Positions 45,976 through 54,916 are shown, counted from the first letter of the stretch. The stretch: DNA of 64,000 bases from Flavivirga eckloniae (GCF_002886045.1 NZ_CP025791.1:2371001-2435000); one strand, 5' to 3'. Numbers and translations are program-made. The notes: a model not told the origin generated them from the letters alone.

Positions 45976-46407
45976 CTATAAGGGAAGAAAAGCTTTCCCT
46001 AATTTAACCTCTTCAACCAATGCTCTTATAGTTTTGTTTTTTAAACTATTCAATATCTGACTTCTCGAGGTTACTAATATACTATGCAACGGACAGGGTT
46101 TTTCTTCATTACACTTCTCTAAGCTCATCATACAGGAATTCAATTTTTTTTCACCATCTATAACGCTTACAATACTCATTATAGAATGGTTCATATTGAT
46201 TTCATCTAAATAAAACCCTCCTTTTGGACCTCTTACAGACGACACAATACCCTTTTTAACCAATTCTTGTAATAATTTCGCTATATAAGCTTGTGGCACA
46301 TTTATAGGTTGGGAAATATCCTTAGCCATAACCTTATTTTCTTCACTGGCATTCAAGGCTATAAACAATACAGCCTTAATTGCATATTTTGACGAATTCG
46401 ATAACAT
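45976..46407 (-). CDS. Rrf2-family transcriptional regulator (NsrR/IscR-like)
   Basis: The 143-aa product has a winged HTH (about 1-70; KYAIKAVLFIALNA ... INVPQAYIAKLLQELVKKGIVSSVRGPKGGF). Three Cys in C-x6-C-x5-C (SCMMSLEKCNEEKPCPLH, about residues 94-111) could bind an Fe-S cluster, as in NsrR and IscR. NsrR senses nitric oxide. The divergent nos operon starts 123 bp away, with a dyad in between, so regulation of nos is the natural guess. Which cluster or signal it uses is inferred. Confidence 0.85.
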   Translation of the reverse strand: MLSNSSKYAIKAVLFIALNASEENKVMAKDISQPINVPQAYIAKLLQELVKKGIVSSVRGPKGGFYLDEINMNHSIMSIVSVIDGEKKLNSCMMSLEKCNEEKPCPLHSILVTSRSQILNSLKNKTIRALVEEVKLGKAFLPL

Positions 46408-46432
46408 AATCTAACAGCAATTATTTTAGAAA

Positions 46433-46507
46433 CAAATATAAAAAGGATAATTATGTCCTTAATATGATTTTTGTCATATTTTATTGGTGTATAGGGTTTT
46501 AAATTTG
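46433..46507. promoter_or_regulatory. Divergent rrf2/nos promoter region with two dyads
   Basis: TAAATTTG (46500-46507) is a -7 box for the nos operon; CAAATATA (46433-46440) is a minus-strand TATATTTG -7 box for the Rrf2 gene. A dyad AAGGAT-n6-GTCCTT (46443-46460) overlaps the Rrf2 promoter. A second dyad, ATATGA-n6-TCATAT (46462-46479), is centred about 43 bp before the likely nos start, where a CRP/FNR-type activator would sit. Confidence 0.5.
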
Positions 46508-46530
46508 TACCACAAAAATCTAAACCAATT

Positions 46531-47031
46531 ATGAAAAAAGCACTAAACATTGTAATGGCACTATGTGTATCACTGCTAATAAGTTGTGGCGGAAAAGAAG
46601 AAAAAAAGAAAGAAGGATTCTCTTATGAGAAAAAAGCGCCGACAGAACAAAAAGCAAAAAAAGTTGAGTCTGAACCTGCATCTAAAAAAGTAGATTTAGC
46701 AAACAAAGGTATAGGTCCTATAACATCTTTAGAGCTCCCTTCGGATATCGACCAAACTATGGTAACCCATGGTGCAGATGTATTCAAAAAAATGTGTACC
46801 GCTTGCCACAGAGCAGATAAAAAATTTATTGGACCCTCTCCAAAAAATATTTTAGACAGACGTTCTCCTGAATGGGTTATGAACATGATACTGAATCCGG
46901 ATGAAATGGTTCAAAAAGATCCATTAGCTAAAGCATTGCTTATTGAATTTAATGGTTCTCCTATGGCGAATCAAAACCTGTCTGAGGAAGATGCCAGAGC
47001 AGTATTAGAATATTTTAGAACATTAAAATAA
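46531..47031 (+). CDS. Cytochrome c lipoprotein, first gene of the nos operon
   Basis: The 166-aa product has an SPII signal (LISCGG, Cys about 19), a Lys/Glu-rich linker, and a monohaem cytochrome c domain with CTACH (Cys89, Cys92, His93). A Met axial ligand is likely in GSPMANQNLS (about 149). It probably carries electrons to NosZ in the periplasm. It starts next to the Rrf2 regulator gene and is followed by the fasciclin and nosZ genes. Confidence 0.88.
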   Translation: MKKALNIVMALCVSLLISCGGKEEKKKEGFSYEKKAPTEQKAKKVESEPASKKVDLANKGIGPITSLELPSDIDQTMVTHGADVFKKMCTACHRADKKFIGPSPKNILDRRSPEWVMNMILNPDEMVQKDPLAKALLIEFNGSPMANQNLSEEDARAVLEYFRTLK

Positions 47032-47140
47032 CGAACCTTATTTGTGTATAGCAAATAGCCCTACACTTAAAATATTTGCTATACAAATTATACCTGCCAA
47101 TGAGCAGTACCGACCACTAACTAACAATAAATATTAACAG

Positions 47141-47710
47141 ATGAAAACATTAAAGCACATCGTTCTTACATTACTGTGCATTATAGCATTTACAGCCTGT
47201 AAAAACGAAAACAAAGAAACCTCAACGAGTTCTAAACCAGAACAAGTAACACCAGAAAAAAAATCCGGACAAGCTTTTATTAAAGACGATGAGTCAAAAC
47301 CAACTGTTTTACACATAGCTATCGGCTCTAAAGACCACACAACTTTAGTTGCAGCTGTTCAAGCAGCAGAACTTGAAAATGCTTTGGTAAATGCCGGACC
47401 ACTAATGGTATTTGCACCAACAAACGAGGCCTTTGCTGCTTTACCTGAAGGTACTGTAGAAAATTTGTTAAAACCAGAAAACAAAGACGCTTTAGCTAAT
47501 ATTTTAAAATACCACGTAACTCCTGGAAACTACTCAAAGGATTTTCTTAAAAAGTTTAAAAAGTTAGGACAAGCCAACAATGGCTATGTGAAAGTAGAAG
47601 TTGTAGACGGAGAACCACTAATTGGCGGTGCTAAAATTATTGCAAGTGTACCAGCAGGTAATGGTATTGTACATGTTATAGACAAAGTATTATTACCCCC
47701 TACGGAATAA
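47141..47710 (+). CDS. Fasciclin-domain lipoprotein of the nos operon
   Basis: The 189-aa product has an SPII signal (AFTACKN, Cys about 20), a low-complexity linker, and a single FAS1 domain (about 55-188). The FAS1 domain has TLVAAVQAAELENALVNAGPLMVFAPTNEAFAALPEG and the C-terminal HVIDKVLLPP. FAS1 domains mediate protein-protein or ligand binding. The gene lies between a cytochrome and nosZ, 28 bp before nosZ. A periplasmic role in assembly of the reductase is inferred. Confidence 0.88.
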   Translation: MKTLKHIVLTLLCIIAFTACKNENKETSTSSKPEQVTPEKKSGQAFIKDDESKPTVLHIAIGSKDHTTLVAAVQAAELENALVNAGPLMVFAPTNEAFAALPEGTVENLLKPENKDALANILKYHVTPGNYSKDFLKKFKKLGQANNGYVKVEVVDGEPLIGGAKIIASVPAGNGIVHVIDKVLLPPTE

Positions 47711-47738
47711 CTAAAACACTAACTAAATTTAAAGGACA

Positions 47739-49703
47739 ATGAAAAATATTTTAAAATCAACTGTTGCATTATTAAGTGTTCTTGTAGCATTTACAAGTTG
47801 TAATGACGCATCAAAATCTAATTCTGGAGCGCTTTCTAGTAGTGCCGCAGAAAAGGTTTATGTGGCTCCTGGAGAACACGACGAATTTTACGCCTTTATA
47901 TCCGGCGGATTTAGCGGACAGCTTTCTGTTTACGGGTTACCTTCCGGACGTTTATTTAAAGTAATACCTGTATTCTCACAAGATGCCGAAAAAGCTTATG
48001 GGTATAATGAAGAAACAAAACCTATGTTAAATACCTCTCATGGTTTTGTGCCTTGGGACGATTCTCACCATCCAGACATTTCTCAAACTAATGGGGTAAT
48101 AGATGGGCGTTGGGTATTTATTAATGGTAATAACACACCACGTATTGCAAGAATAGATTTATCTACTTTCGAAACTGCAGAAATTATTGAAGTTCCAAAT
48201 AGTGCTGGTAACCATAGTTCTTCTTTCGTAACAGAAAACTCAGAATATGTTGTAGCAGGTACGCGTTTCTCTGTACCTATTCCGCAAAAGGATATGCCAA
48301 TTAAAGATTACAAAGGAAACTTTAAAGGATCTTTATCTTTTATATCTATAGATCCGGAACACGGTCATATGGATATTAAATTCCAATTAATAATGCCTGG
48401 TTTCGATTACGATTTATCACACCCTGGTCGTGGAAAATCTCATGGTTGGTTTTTCTTTACAACTTACAATACAGAAGAAGCAAGTACGCTAATGGAAGTA
48501 AATGCATCTCAAAATGACAAAGATTTTATTGCCGCTGTTAACTGGAAAAAGATTGAAGAATATGTAAACAACGGTGGTGGTACTATGATGCCAACTAAGT
48601 ATGCTCACAACATATACGACGAAGCAACTCATACCGCAACGTCAACAATGAAAAAAGAAGTACGTGTTGTAAATCCGTTAGACGTTCCTGGCGCTGTTTA
48701 TTTCTTACCAACACCAAAATCTCCACACGGTTGTGATGTTGATCCTTCTGGTGAATATATTGTTGGTAACGGTAAACTATCTGCAAACTTAACAGTACAC
48801 TCGTTTACTAAAATGTTAGATGCTATCGAAAACAATAAAGTAGCTGGAGATGCCTATGGTATTCCTATCTTAAATTTCGAAGATGTGTTAGCAGGTGTTG
48901 TAGAACAACCAGGTTTAGGCCCTTTACATACAGAATTTGATGGCAAAGGAAATGCATATACCACCTTCTTTATTTCTTCCGAAGTTGTAAAATGGAAACT
49001 AGGCACTTGGGAAGTTGTAGACAGACAACCTTGCTACTATTCTGTTGGTCATCTAATGATTCCAGGAGGAAACTCACAAAAACCATTCGGTAAATATGTA
49101 GTAGCCATGAATAAGATTACTAAAGACCGTTATTTACCAACAGGTCCAGAAGTAACACAATCTGCTCAGCTTTACGATATTTCTGGAGAGAAAATGGAGT
49201 TATTATTGGATTTCCCAACAGTTGGAGAGCCTCACTATGCTGCCGGATGTCCTGCAGACTTAATAAAACCACGCTCTAAAAAGCTTTTTAAACTAGAAGA
49301 AAACAAGCATCCGTACGCTACTTTAAACGAAGCAGATACAAAAGTTGTTAGAGACGGCAATGTCGTTCATATTTACATGACCACAATACGTAGCCACTTT
49401 GCACCAGATAATATTGAAGGCATAAAAGTTGGAGACAAAGTATATTTTCATATAACAAATTTAGAACAAGATTACGATGTACCTCACGGTGTAAGTATGA
49501 TTGGGGCTAACACCTCAGAACTGCTAATTATGCCGGGGCAAACCGAAACCTTCTTATGGGAACCAAAAGAAATAGGTGTATGGCCCTTCTATTGTACAGA
49601 TTTCTGTTCGGCATTACATCAGGAAATGCAAGGATATGTTCGTGTATCTCCTGCAAATGCCAACACACCATTAAAATGGTCGCTTGGTGAAGACATTGAA
49701 TAA
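47739..49703 (+). CDS. nosZ: Nitrous-oxide reductase, Sec/lipoprotein type (clade II)
   Basis: The 654-aa product has an N-terminal beta-propeller holding the CuZ centre (WDDSHHPDISQTNG, about residues 103-116, and HGCDVDPSGEYIVGNGKLS, about 330). The C-terminal cupredoxin domain has the CuA motif C619-x3-C623-x3-H627-x2-M630 (CTDFCSALHQEM). It reduces N2O to N2. The signal is a Sec/SPII type (VAFTSCNDA, Cys about 22) and not the twin-arginine signal of proteobacterial NosZ, which places it in the clade II group. The operon order is cyt c, FAS1, nosZ, membrane protein, nosL, nosD, nosF, nosY. A terminator-like hairpin follows at 49759. Confidence 0.97.
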   Translation: MKNILKSTVALLSVLVAFTSCNDASKSNSGALSSSAAEKVYVAPGEHDEFYAFISGGFSGQLSVYGLPSGRLFKVIPVFSQDAEKAYGYNEETKPMLNTSHGFVPWDDSHHPDISQTNGVIDGRWVFINGNNTPRIARIDLSTFETAEIIEVPNSAGNHSSSFVTENSEYVVAGTRFSVPIPQKDMPIKDYKGNFKGSLSFISIDPEHGHMDIKFQLIMPGFDYDLSHPGRGKSHGWFFFTTYNTEEASTLMEVNASQNDKDFIAAVNWKKIEEYVNNGGGTMMPTKYAHNIYDEATHTATSTMKKEVRVVNPLDVPGAVYFLPTPKSPHGCDVDPSGEYIVGNGKLSANLTVHSFTKMLDAIENNKVAGDAYGIPILNFEDVLAGVVEQPGLGPLHTEFDGKGNAYTTFFISSEVVKWKLGTWEVVDRQPCYYSVGHLMIPGGNSQKPFGKYVVAMNKITKDRYLPTGPEVTQSAQLYDISGEKMELLLDFPTVGEPHYAAGCPADLIKPRSKKLFKLEENKHPYATLNEADTKVVRDGNVVHIYMTTIRSHFAPDNIEGIKVGDKVYFHITNLEQDYDVPHGVSMIGANTSELLIMPGQTETFLWEPKEIGVWPFYCTDFCSALHQEMQGYVRVSPANANTPLKWSLGEDIE

Positions 49704-49758
49704 TTAATTGGTTAATGACTTTAGGGAAATTTTGTTTTAGTGTTTATTTTCCTAATTT

Positions 49759-49795
49759 AAGGCGAGAGTAATCCACTTCGCTCTCGCCTTTCTTT
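49759..49795 (+). terminator. Terminator-like hairpin after nosZ
   Basis: AAGGCGAGAG (49759-49768) and CTCTCGCCTT (49781-49790) form a 10-bp stem followed by TCTTTTT. It could end or weaken transcription between nosZ and the downstream nos genes, which lie in the same direction. Confidence 0.7.
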
Positions 49796-49835
49796 TTAAA
49801 ACACTAAAGAAGCTGCTGTCTAAAAAAGTCCTTGA

Positions 49836-49899
49836 ATTGTCATTTTGAAGCAGTCGAAATACAGTCGCCGAGCGTAGTCGAGGCGAAGGCAGGAATCTT
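49836..49899. repeat. Interspersed repeat fragment between nosZ and the downstream nos genes
   Basis: GTCATTTTGAAGCAGTCGAAAT and CGAGCGTAGTCGAGGCGAAGG are pieces of the repeat family also seen at 31430 and 53174. The rest of the 316-bp gap is AT-rich. A hairpin ATTCCTAT/ATAGGAAT (49993-50012) lies 7 bp before the next start codon. Confidence 0.55.
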
Positions 49900-50019
49900 A
49901 AAATATTTGTCCAAATATTTGAATGTTCAATACTCTTGAGTAAAAAAATAAGAGTAATATCTTAAAGGATTAATAGTATAACTAAAAAAGAGATTCCTAT
50001 TTTCATAGGAATTATAAAG

Positions 50020-50616
50020 ATGAAAAGGTCAAATATCATCATGCTAATTGCAGCATTATTACCACTGGGATTATTCTTTTTTCCGCTTTGGAAAATAACG
50101 CTGGAAGCACCACAATACCCTATTCCGTTAGGAATGTATATTCATATTAATGATTTTTCTGATGTACACCCTCACGACATTAAAAACATTAATTTAATGA
50201 ACCATTACGTGGGAATGAAATACATACCCGAAGCAATTCCCGAATTTAAAATTTTCCCTATTGGAATTATTGTTACAAGCATTTTGGGGTTAATCATAGC
50301 CCTTAAAGGCAATTATAAATGGTTCTTATCATGGTTTGTTTTAATGATTATTTTAAGCAGCGCTGGGCTTTACGATTTTTACCTATGGGAATACGACTAT
50401 GGCCATGATCTAGATCCTAAAGCCATAATGAAATTTACAAACCCAGATGGAAGCGTTATGGGGTTCCAACCCCCTCTATTTGGAAGTAAAGACATTTTAA
50501 ATTTTAGAGCGCATTCTTACCCAAGACTAGGTGCATTTTTCTTAGGATTAGGAATTGCAGCTTCTTTTATAGCCTATTTAATTGGAAAGAAGAACAATAA
50601 AAGAATTACTTCCTAA
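50020..50616 (+). CDS. Membrane protein of the nos operon
   Basis: The 198-aa product has about four TM segments (near 7-27, 85-105, 110-130 and 172-192) and a periplasmic loop with a His-rich start (YIHINDFSDVHPHDIKNIN, about 40-58), suggesting metal contact. I recognise no named family. Membrane proteins like it often lie between nosZ and nosL in Bacteroidota. It is followed by nosL after 90 bp. Confidence 0.75.
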   Translation: MKRSNIIMLIAALLPLGLFFFPLWKITLEAPQYPIPLGMYIHINDFSDVHPHDIKNINLMNHYVGMKYIPEAIPEFKIFPIGIIVTSILGLIIALKGNYKWFLSWFVLMIILSSAGLYDFYLWEYDYGHDLDPKAIMKFTNPDGSVMGFQPPLFGSKDILNFRAHSYPRLGAFFLGLGIAASFIAYLIGKKNNKRITS

Positions 50617-50706
50617 ACGCTTACTAAAGGAAAGGTATTAAACACCAATTGTTAAAGTGTAAAGTCCCTTTTCTTTGGAAAGACTTAGGGATAAAAACAC
50701 TAAAAC

Positions 50707-51147
50707 ATGAAAACACTAAAACGCTATTCAACAATATCATTATTGCTGCTGCTATGCTTTAGCTGTAATATTAAACCACAGGCTATTGATTATGGAAATG
50801 ATGGTTGTCATTTTTGTAAAATGACTATCGTAGACAAAGTTCATGCCGCAGAAATCGTTACAACAAAAGGCAAAGTATATAAATTCGATGCTACAGAATG
50901 CATGGTTAATTTCATTGATGAATTTGACTCATCCGAAATCCAACTCTATTTATCCAATAACTATAAAGAACCCGAAGCGTTAATAGACGCTACACAAGCC
51001 ACGTTCTTAATAAGCAAAAACATACCCAGTCCCATGGGTGCATTTCTATCGGCTTTTAAATCTGAAGAAGATGCTAAAAAAACTCAAGCAGAAAAAGGAG
51101 GAAAACTATATAATTGGAACGAGTTATTAGCTCATTTTAAAAGCTAG
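50707..51147 (+). CDS. nosL: NosL copper chaperone lipoprotein
   Basis: The 146-aa product has an SPII signal (LLCFSCN, Cys about 20) and the NosL pattern GCHFCKMTIVDKVHAAEIVT (about 34-53) followed by YKFDATECMVNFIDEF (about 60-75). NosL binds Cu(I) and delivers it to NosDFY/NosZ for CuZ assembly. It is anchored to a membrane facing the periplasm. It is 93 bp upstream of nosD. Confidence 0.93.
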   Translation: MKTLKRYSTISLLLLLCFSCNIKPQAIDYGNDGCHFCKMTIVDKVHAAEIVTTKGKVYKFDATECMVNFIDEFDSSEIQLYLSNNYKEPEALIDATQATFLISKNIPSPMGAFLSAFKSEEDAKKTQAEKGGKLYNWNELLAHFKS

Positions 51148-51239
51148 TTTATAAAATGGTCCTTAATAACAAAGCTTATTATTAAGTCTAATTTAAGAGC
51201 GAATGACCTCCAGTGTAGAAAACAGTTATATTTAAACAG

Positions 51240-52475
51240 ATGAAAAATTTATTGCTTTTTTTCTCAGCCATTTTAATGGCCTACCCAACATATGCTCAAA
51301 ATATTGAGGTTTGCAATACATGCCCTGTTTCAAGCTTAAAAGAAGCTATATCTTTAGCTAAAGATTTTGATACTATCTTGATTAAAAAAGGCACTTATAA
51401 AGAACATAACATATTAGTAAACAAACCGCTAACTATTATAGGCGAAAACTACCCGGTGATTGATGGGGAGTTAAAAGGCGAAATAATAACTGTTAGTGCA
51501 GATAATGTAACTGTTGATGGCTTATTCATCATAAATGTAGGCACAAGTTATACAGAAGATTATGCCGCCATTCGAGTAAGAAGAAGCAAGAATTTTGTAA
51601 TTCAAAATTTAGTTTTAGAAAAGCTCTTTTTTGGGATTTATCTGGAAAAATCACGAGACGGAAAAGTGTTTCATAACAAGATTATAGGAGAAGCTGTAGA
51701 AGAATATAATTCCGGAAATGGTATTCAATTATGGTACAGTAACAATGTGGTAATCGAACACAACTTCGTGCAACACGTACGCGATGGTATTTATTTAGAA
51801 TTCTCCGACGATTGCTTAATAAAAAACAATGTTAGTGCAGAAAACTTACGCTACGGTTTACATTTTATGTTTTCTAATAACGACATCTATCAAGATAATA
51901 CATTTGAAAAAAATGGTGCTGGTGTTGCAGTTATGTTTTCTAAAAAAATAAAGATGTTAAATAATACCTTTAAAGAAAACTGGGGAACGGCATCCTATGG
52001 TATGCTTTTAAAAGAAATAAACGACTCAGAAATTATAGGCAACACCTTTGAAGAGAACACCATTGGTATTAACATTGAAGGCTCAAACCGTATGGTTTAT
52101 AAAAACAACAACTTTATTAATAACGGTTGGGCGATTAAAGTTCGTGGTGCATGCTACACAAATAACTTTGTAGAAAATAATTTTTTATATAACTCTTTCG
52201 ATATCTCATACAACAGTAAAGTAAACGATAATGTTTTTAATAAAAACTACTGGTCGAGTTACACAGGTTACGATTTAGATAAAGATGGCATTGGTGACGT
52301 ACCCTACAGACCCGTAAAACTATTTTCATACATTGTAAACAGAACACCAGAAACAATTATTCTATTACGCAGTTTATTTATAGATGTTATTGATTTTTCC
52401 GAAAAAGTTTCGCCTGTTTTTACGCCCGATAATTTATTAGACAATAACCCATTAACAAAAAAGATAACATGGTAA
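51240..52475 (+). CDS. nosD: NosD periplasmic copper-processing protein
   Basis: The 411-aa product has a signal peptide (ends TYAQN, about residue 20). It is a right-handed beta-helix of the CASH type with repeated turns (AIRVRRSKNFVIQNLVLEKLFFGIYLEKS, GIQLWYSNNVVIEHNFV, GLHFMFSNNDIY, GVAVMFSKKIKM). It also has YWSSYTGYDLDKDGIGDVPYRP (about 336-358), diagnostic of NosD. It works with NosF and NosY to supply copper and sulphur for NosZ. It overlaps nosF by 7 bp. Confidence 0.96.
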   Translation: MKNLLLFFSAILMAYPTYAQNIEVCNTCPVSSLKEAISLAKDFDTILIKKGTYKEHNILVNKPLTIIGENYPVIDGELKGEIITVSADNVTVDGLFIINVGTSYTEDYAAIRVRRSKNFVIQNLVLEKLFFGIYLEKSRDGKVFHNKIIGEAVEEYNSGNGIQLWYSNNVVIEHNFVQHVRDGIYLEFSDDCLIKNNVSAENLRYGLHFMFSNNDIYQDNTFEKNGAGVAVMFSKKIKMLNNTFKENWGTASYGMLLKEINDSEIIGNTFEENTIGINIEGSNRMVYKNNNFINNGWAIKVRGACYTNNFVENNFLYNSFDISYNSKVNDNVFNKNYWSSYTGYDLDKDGIGDVPYRPVKLFSYIVNRTPETIILLRSLFIDVIDFSEKVSPVFTPDNLLDNNPLTKKITW

Positions 52476-53164
52476 GTATTGAAAATCTACATAAAAAGTT
52501 TAACAAAAATGTTGTGCTTAGCGGGGTAGACTTAAGCATTACCGAAGGAGGTATTTTTGCTATTTTGGGGCCTAATGGCTCTGGAAAAACAACACTTATC
52601 AAATCTATTTTGGGCATGGTTATTCCTAACGAAGGAACCATTAATGTGCTTGGAGAAAATATTAAAAACAGTTCCAGTTATAGGCATAAAATTGACTATT
52701 TACCACAAATCGCCAATTTTCCCAATAACCTAAAAGTTAAGGAACTCATTAAAATGATAAAAGATTTACGTGGAAAAACCAATGAAGACCAACGCTTAAT
52801 CGAACTCTTTACATTAGAGCCTTTTCTAGATAAAAAACTTGGTAACCTTTCTGGTGGTACTAAGCAAAAAGTAAATCTGGTTTTAACCTTTATGTTCGAC
52901 AGTCCTCTAATTATTTTAGATGAACCAACAACAGGTTTAGACCCTATTTCACTCATCCGATTAAAAGATTTAATACAGAAAGAAAAAGCTAAAGGAAAAA
53001 CCATTCTTATAACCTCACATATTATGAGTTTTGTCGAGGAGGTTTCAGATGAAATAGTCTTTCTTTTAGAAGGTCAAATTTACTTTAAGGGTACAATAGC
53101 AGCATTAAAAAGTAAAACCAATCAACCAGATTTTGAACATGCCATTGCATCTATATTAACTTAA
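52469..53164 (+). CDS. nosF: ABC transporter ATP-binding protein NosF
   Basis: The 231-aa ABC ATPase has Walker A GPNGSGKTT (about 34-42), the signature LSGGTKQK (about 128-135) and Walker B PLIILDEPTTGLDP (about 147-160), with the switch His in ITSHI (about 186). It pairs with NosY and powers NosD. The start overlaps nosD by 7 bp. A repeat element separates it from nosY. Confidence 0.96.
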   Translation: MVSIENLHKKFNKNVVLSGVDLSITEGGIFAILGPNGSGKTTLIKSILGMVIPNEGTINVLGENIKNSSSYRHKIDYLPQIANFPNNLKVKELIKMIKDLRGKTNEDQRLIELFTLEPFLDKKLGNLSGGTKQKVNLVLTFMFDSPLIILDEPTTGLDPISLIRLKDLIQKEKAKGKTILITSHIMSFVEEVSDEIVFLLEGQIYFKGTIAALKSKTNQPDFEHAIASILT

Positions 53165-53173
53165 AGAAATTAG

Positions 53174-53236
53174 GTCTCGACTGCGATCGACCTGACAATC
53201 AGCGTATAAAATGTCCCCTCGAGCGCAGTCGAGAGG
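53174..53236. repeat. Inverted-repeat element inside the nos operon
   Basis: TCTCGACTGCG (53175-53185) and CGCAGTCGAGAG (53224-53235) are inverted copies around a GCGTATAAAATG centre. It sits in the 93-bp gap between nosF and nosY, where nos operons are normally tightly spaced. The core resembles the CGAGCGTAGTCGAG repeats elsewhere. Confidence 0.6.
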
Positions 53237-53257
53237 TTTGTAAATTGAAACAAAATC

Positions 53258-54040
53258 ATGCTTAAAATATTAAAATATAGTTTTTTCGATTTAATGCGTA
53301 GCCGCTGGAGTTATGTATACTTCACTTTTTACTTGTTACTGGGAATCGTTTTGCTGTTTCTTAATAATGATTTATCAAAAGCCGTTATCACCTTAATGAA
53401 TGTTATTATCGTGCTAGTACCGCTTATAGGAACCATTTTTGGAGTAATGTATTATTATAACTCCAAAGAATTTACAGAGCTGTTACTCGCTCAGCCCTTA
53501 AAACGTTCTTCCATATTTCTGGGGCAGTACCTGGGTGTAGCCATCTCTCTATCCATGAGTTTAGTTTTAGGACTAGGTATTCCATTTATCGCTTATGGCT
53601 TATTTAAATCGAATGCCATCTGGGGTTTTTCCCTGTTGTTAATTACAGGAACATTTTTAACATTCATCTTTACAGCATTAGCATTTAACATCGCACTAAC
53701 TAACGAAAACAAAATTAAAGGTTTTGGATATGCCATCTTGGTCTGGCTATTTTTAGCTATTATTTACGATGGTTTATTTTTAATGACTCTGATTCTGTTT
53801 GAAGATTATCCATTAGACAAACTATCATTAGTAGGCACAATGCTAAACCCCATAGATTTATCGCGAACACTTATTTTGTTAAAACTAGATATCTCGGCGT
53901 TACTAGGATACACTGGAGCTGTTTTTAAAAAATTCTTTGGCACCAATTTCGGGCTCATCATATCCTTTATAATGCTAACCATATGGGTGATTTTGCCCGT
54001 ATTACGAATTGTATTTAAATCAAGAAAAAAGGATTTTTAA
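53258..54040 (+). CDS. nosY: ABC transporter permease NosY
   Basis: The 260-aa membrane protein has six TM segments, including MNVIIVLVPLIGTIFGVMYYYN (about 47-68) and GFGYAILVWLFLAIIYDGLFL (about 155-175). The motif KEFTELLLAQPLKRSSIFLGQYLG (about 71-94) is typical of NosY. It is the permease partner of NosF. The downstream small lipoprotein starts 12 bp after it. Confidence 0.95.
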   Translation: MLKILKYSFFDLMRSRWSYVYFTFYLLLGIVLLFLNNDLSKAVITLMNVIIVLVPLIGTIFGVMYYYNSKEFTELLLAQPLKRSSIFLGQYLGVAISLSMSLVLGLGIPFIAYGLFKSNAIWGFSLLLITGTFLTFIFTALAFNIALTNENKIKGFGYAILVWLFLAIIYDGLFLMTLILFEDYPLDKLSLVGTMLNPIDLSRTLILLKLDISALLGYTGAVFKKFFGTNFGLIISFIMLTIWVILPVLRIVFKSRKKDF

Positions 54041-54052
54041 CTTATATGACTT

Positions 54053-54475
54053 ATGAGACATTTGATATTTATATTTCTAATTGTTGTTACCTACAGCTGT
54101 AAAGACAACAAAGTAGAAATCAAAACAGACCCAGCACTTGAAGAATTAGTATTAGACAAAGGAAACCCATGGCTCGTAAACAACGAAACGCACATAGGTA
54201 TTACCAAAATGGACGCTTTAATTAAAGATTTCAACAAGTCGAAAGATAAAGACTATGTAAACTTAGGTGAATTACTATCAAAACAAACCAGCTATATCAT
54301 TAAAAAATGCTCTATAAAAGGGAAAGCTCACGATCAGTTACATATTGTTGTAATACCGATGCTAGACGAAATTTCCATCCTTAAAGAAAATAAAGAAACA
54401 GCTATAAAAAAAGCAGCATTATTAAAGCTTCAAATATACATAAACAAGTATTTTCAGTACTTCACAATTGAATGA
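54053..54475 (+). CDS. Small lipoprotein of the nos operon
   Basis: The 140-aa product has a signal with Cys at about 16 (VTYSCKDN). It is mainly alpha-helical, with conserved-looking segments KGNPWLVNNETHIGITKMDALIKDF and ISILKENKETAIKKAALLKLQIYINKYF. I do not recognise a family; it may bind metal or haem, since H and M residues cluster (H53, M59; HDQLHIVVIPMLDE). It is coupled to nosY (12-bp gap). Confidence 0.65.
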   Translation: MRHLIFIFLIVVTYSCKDNKVEIKTDPALEELVLDKGNPWLVNNETHIGITKMDALIKDFNKSKDKDYVNLGELLSKQTSYIIKKCSIKGKAHDQLHIVVIPMLDEISILKENKETAIKKAALLKLQIYINKYFQYFTIE

Positions 54476-54507
54476 CATGAATCATATTTACTTAGATAAA
54501 AATATTA

Positions 54508-54515
54508 TAAATTTG
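54508..54515 (+). promoter_or_regulatory. Candidate -7 box before the copper-accessory genes
   Basis: TAAATTTG matches TAnnTTTG and ends 5 nt before the ATG at 54521, so a transcript from it would be almost leaderless. Confidence 0.4.
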
Positions 54516-54520
54516 CGCCC

Positions 54521-54916
54521 ATGATTAAGGTTTTTATACATAAGATCGTAGCGCTATTTTTGGTGATTATGTTATTGGCACATAACATTAACACCTTGGC
54601 AATTATTGGTGATTTTATTATTAACCAAGACCTCATCGCCAAAACCTTATGTATTCAAAAAGAGAACCAACAAGGCTGTCAAGGTAAATGTCACTTAAAA
54701 GATCAATTGGCAAAAAACAATCCCGATACCAATAGCAAAATTCCTTCTCAAGAAAGCAAAAGAGTAGAACTTGATATTTATTGTCTTTTTACTTCAGGCA
54801 TATCAAGTATTCACTCAAAAAAATTCATATTACCCCGAGTTAACTTTCCATATAACTCATCTAAAGTCATAAAAACACTCCTAGAGGTAGAAACGCCTCC
54901 TCCGATGTTTAGTTAA
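54521..54916 (+). CDS. Small membrane/secreted protein with a Cys cluster (copper-accessory type)
   Basis: The 131-aa product has an N-terminal hydrophobic segment (about 6-26) with its positively charged start. A Cys/His cluster C-x8-C-x3-C-H (CIQKENQQGCQGKCHLKDQL, about residues 44-63) is followed by a Lys/Ser-rich tail and a PPPMF end. I know no named family. Proteins like it often lie upstream of TonB receptors in Bacteroidota; copper handling is inferred from the nos context and the OprC-like receptor two genes on. Confidence 0.6.
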   Translation: MIKVFIHKIVALFLVIMLLAHNINTLAIIGDFIINQDLIAKTLCIQKENQQGCQGKCHLKDQLAKNNPDTNSKIPSQESKRVELDIYCLFTSGISSIHSKKFILPRVNFPYNSSKVIKTLLEVETPPPMFS

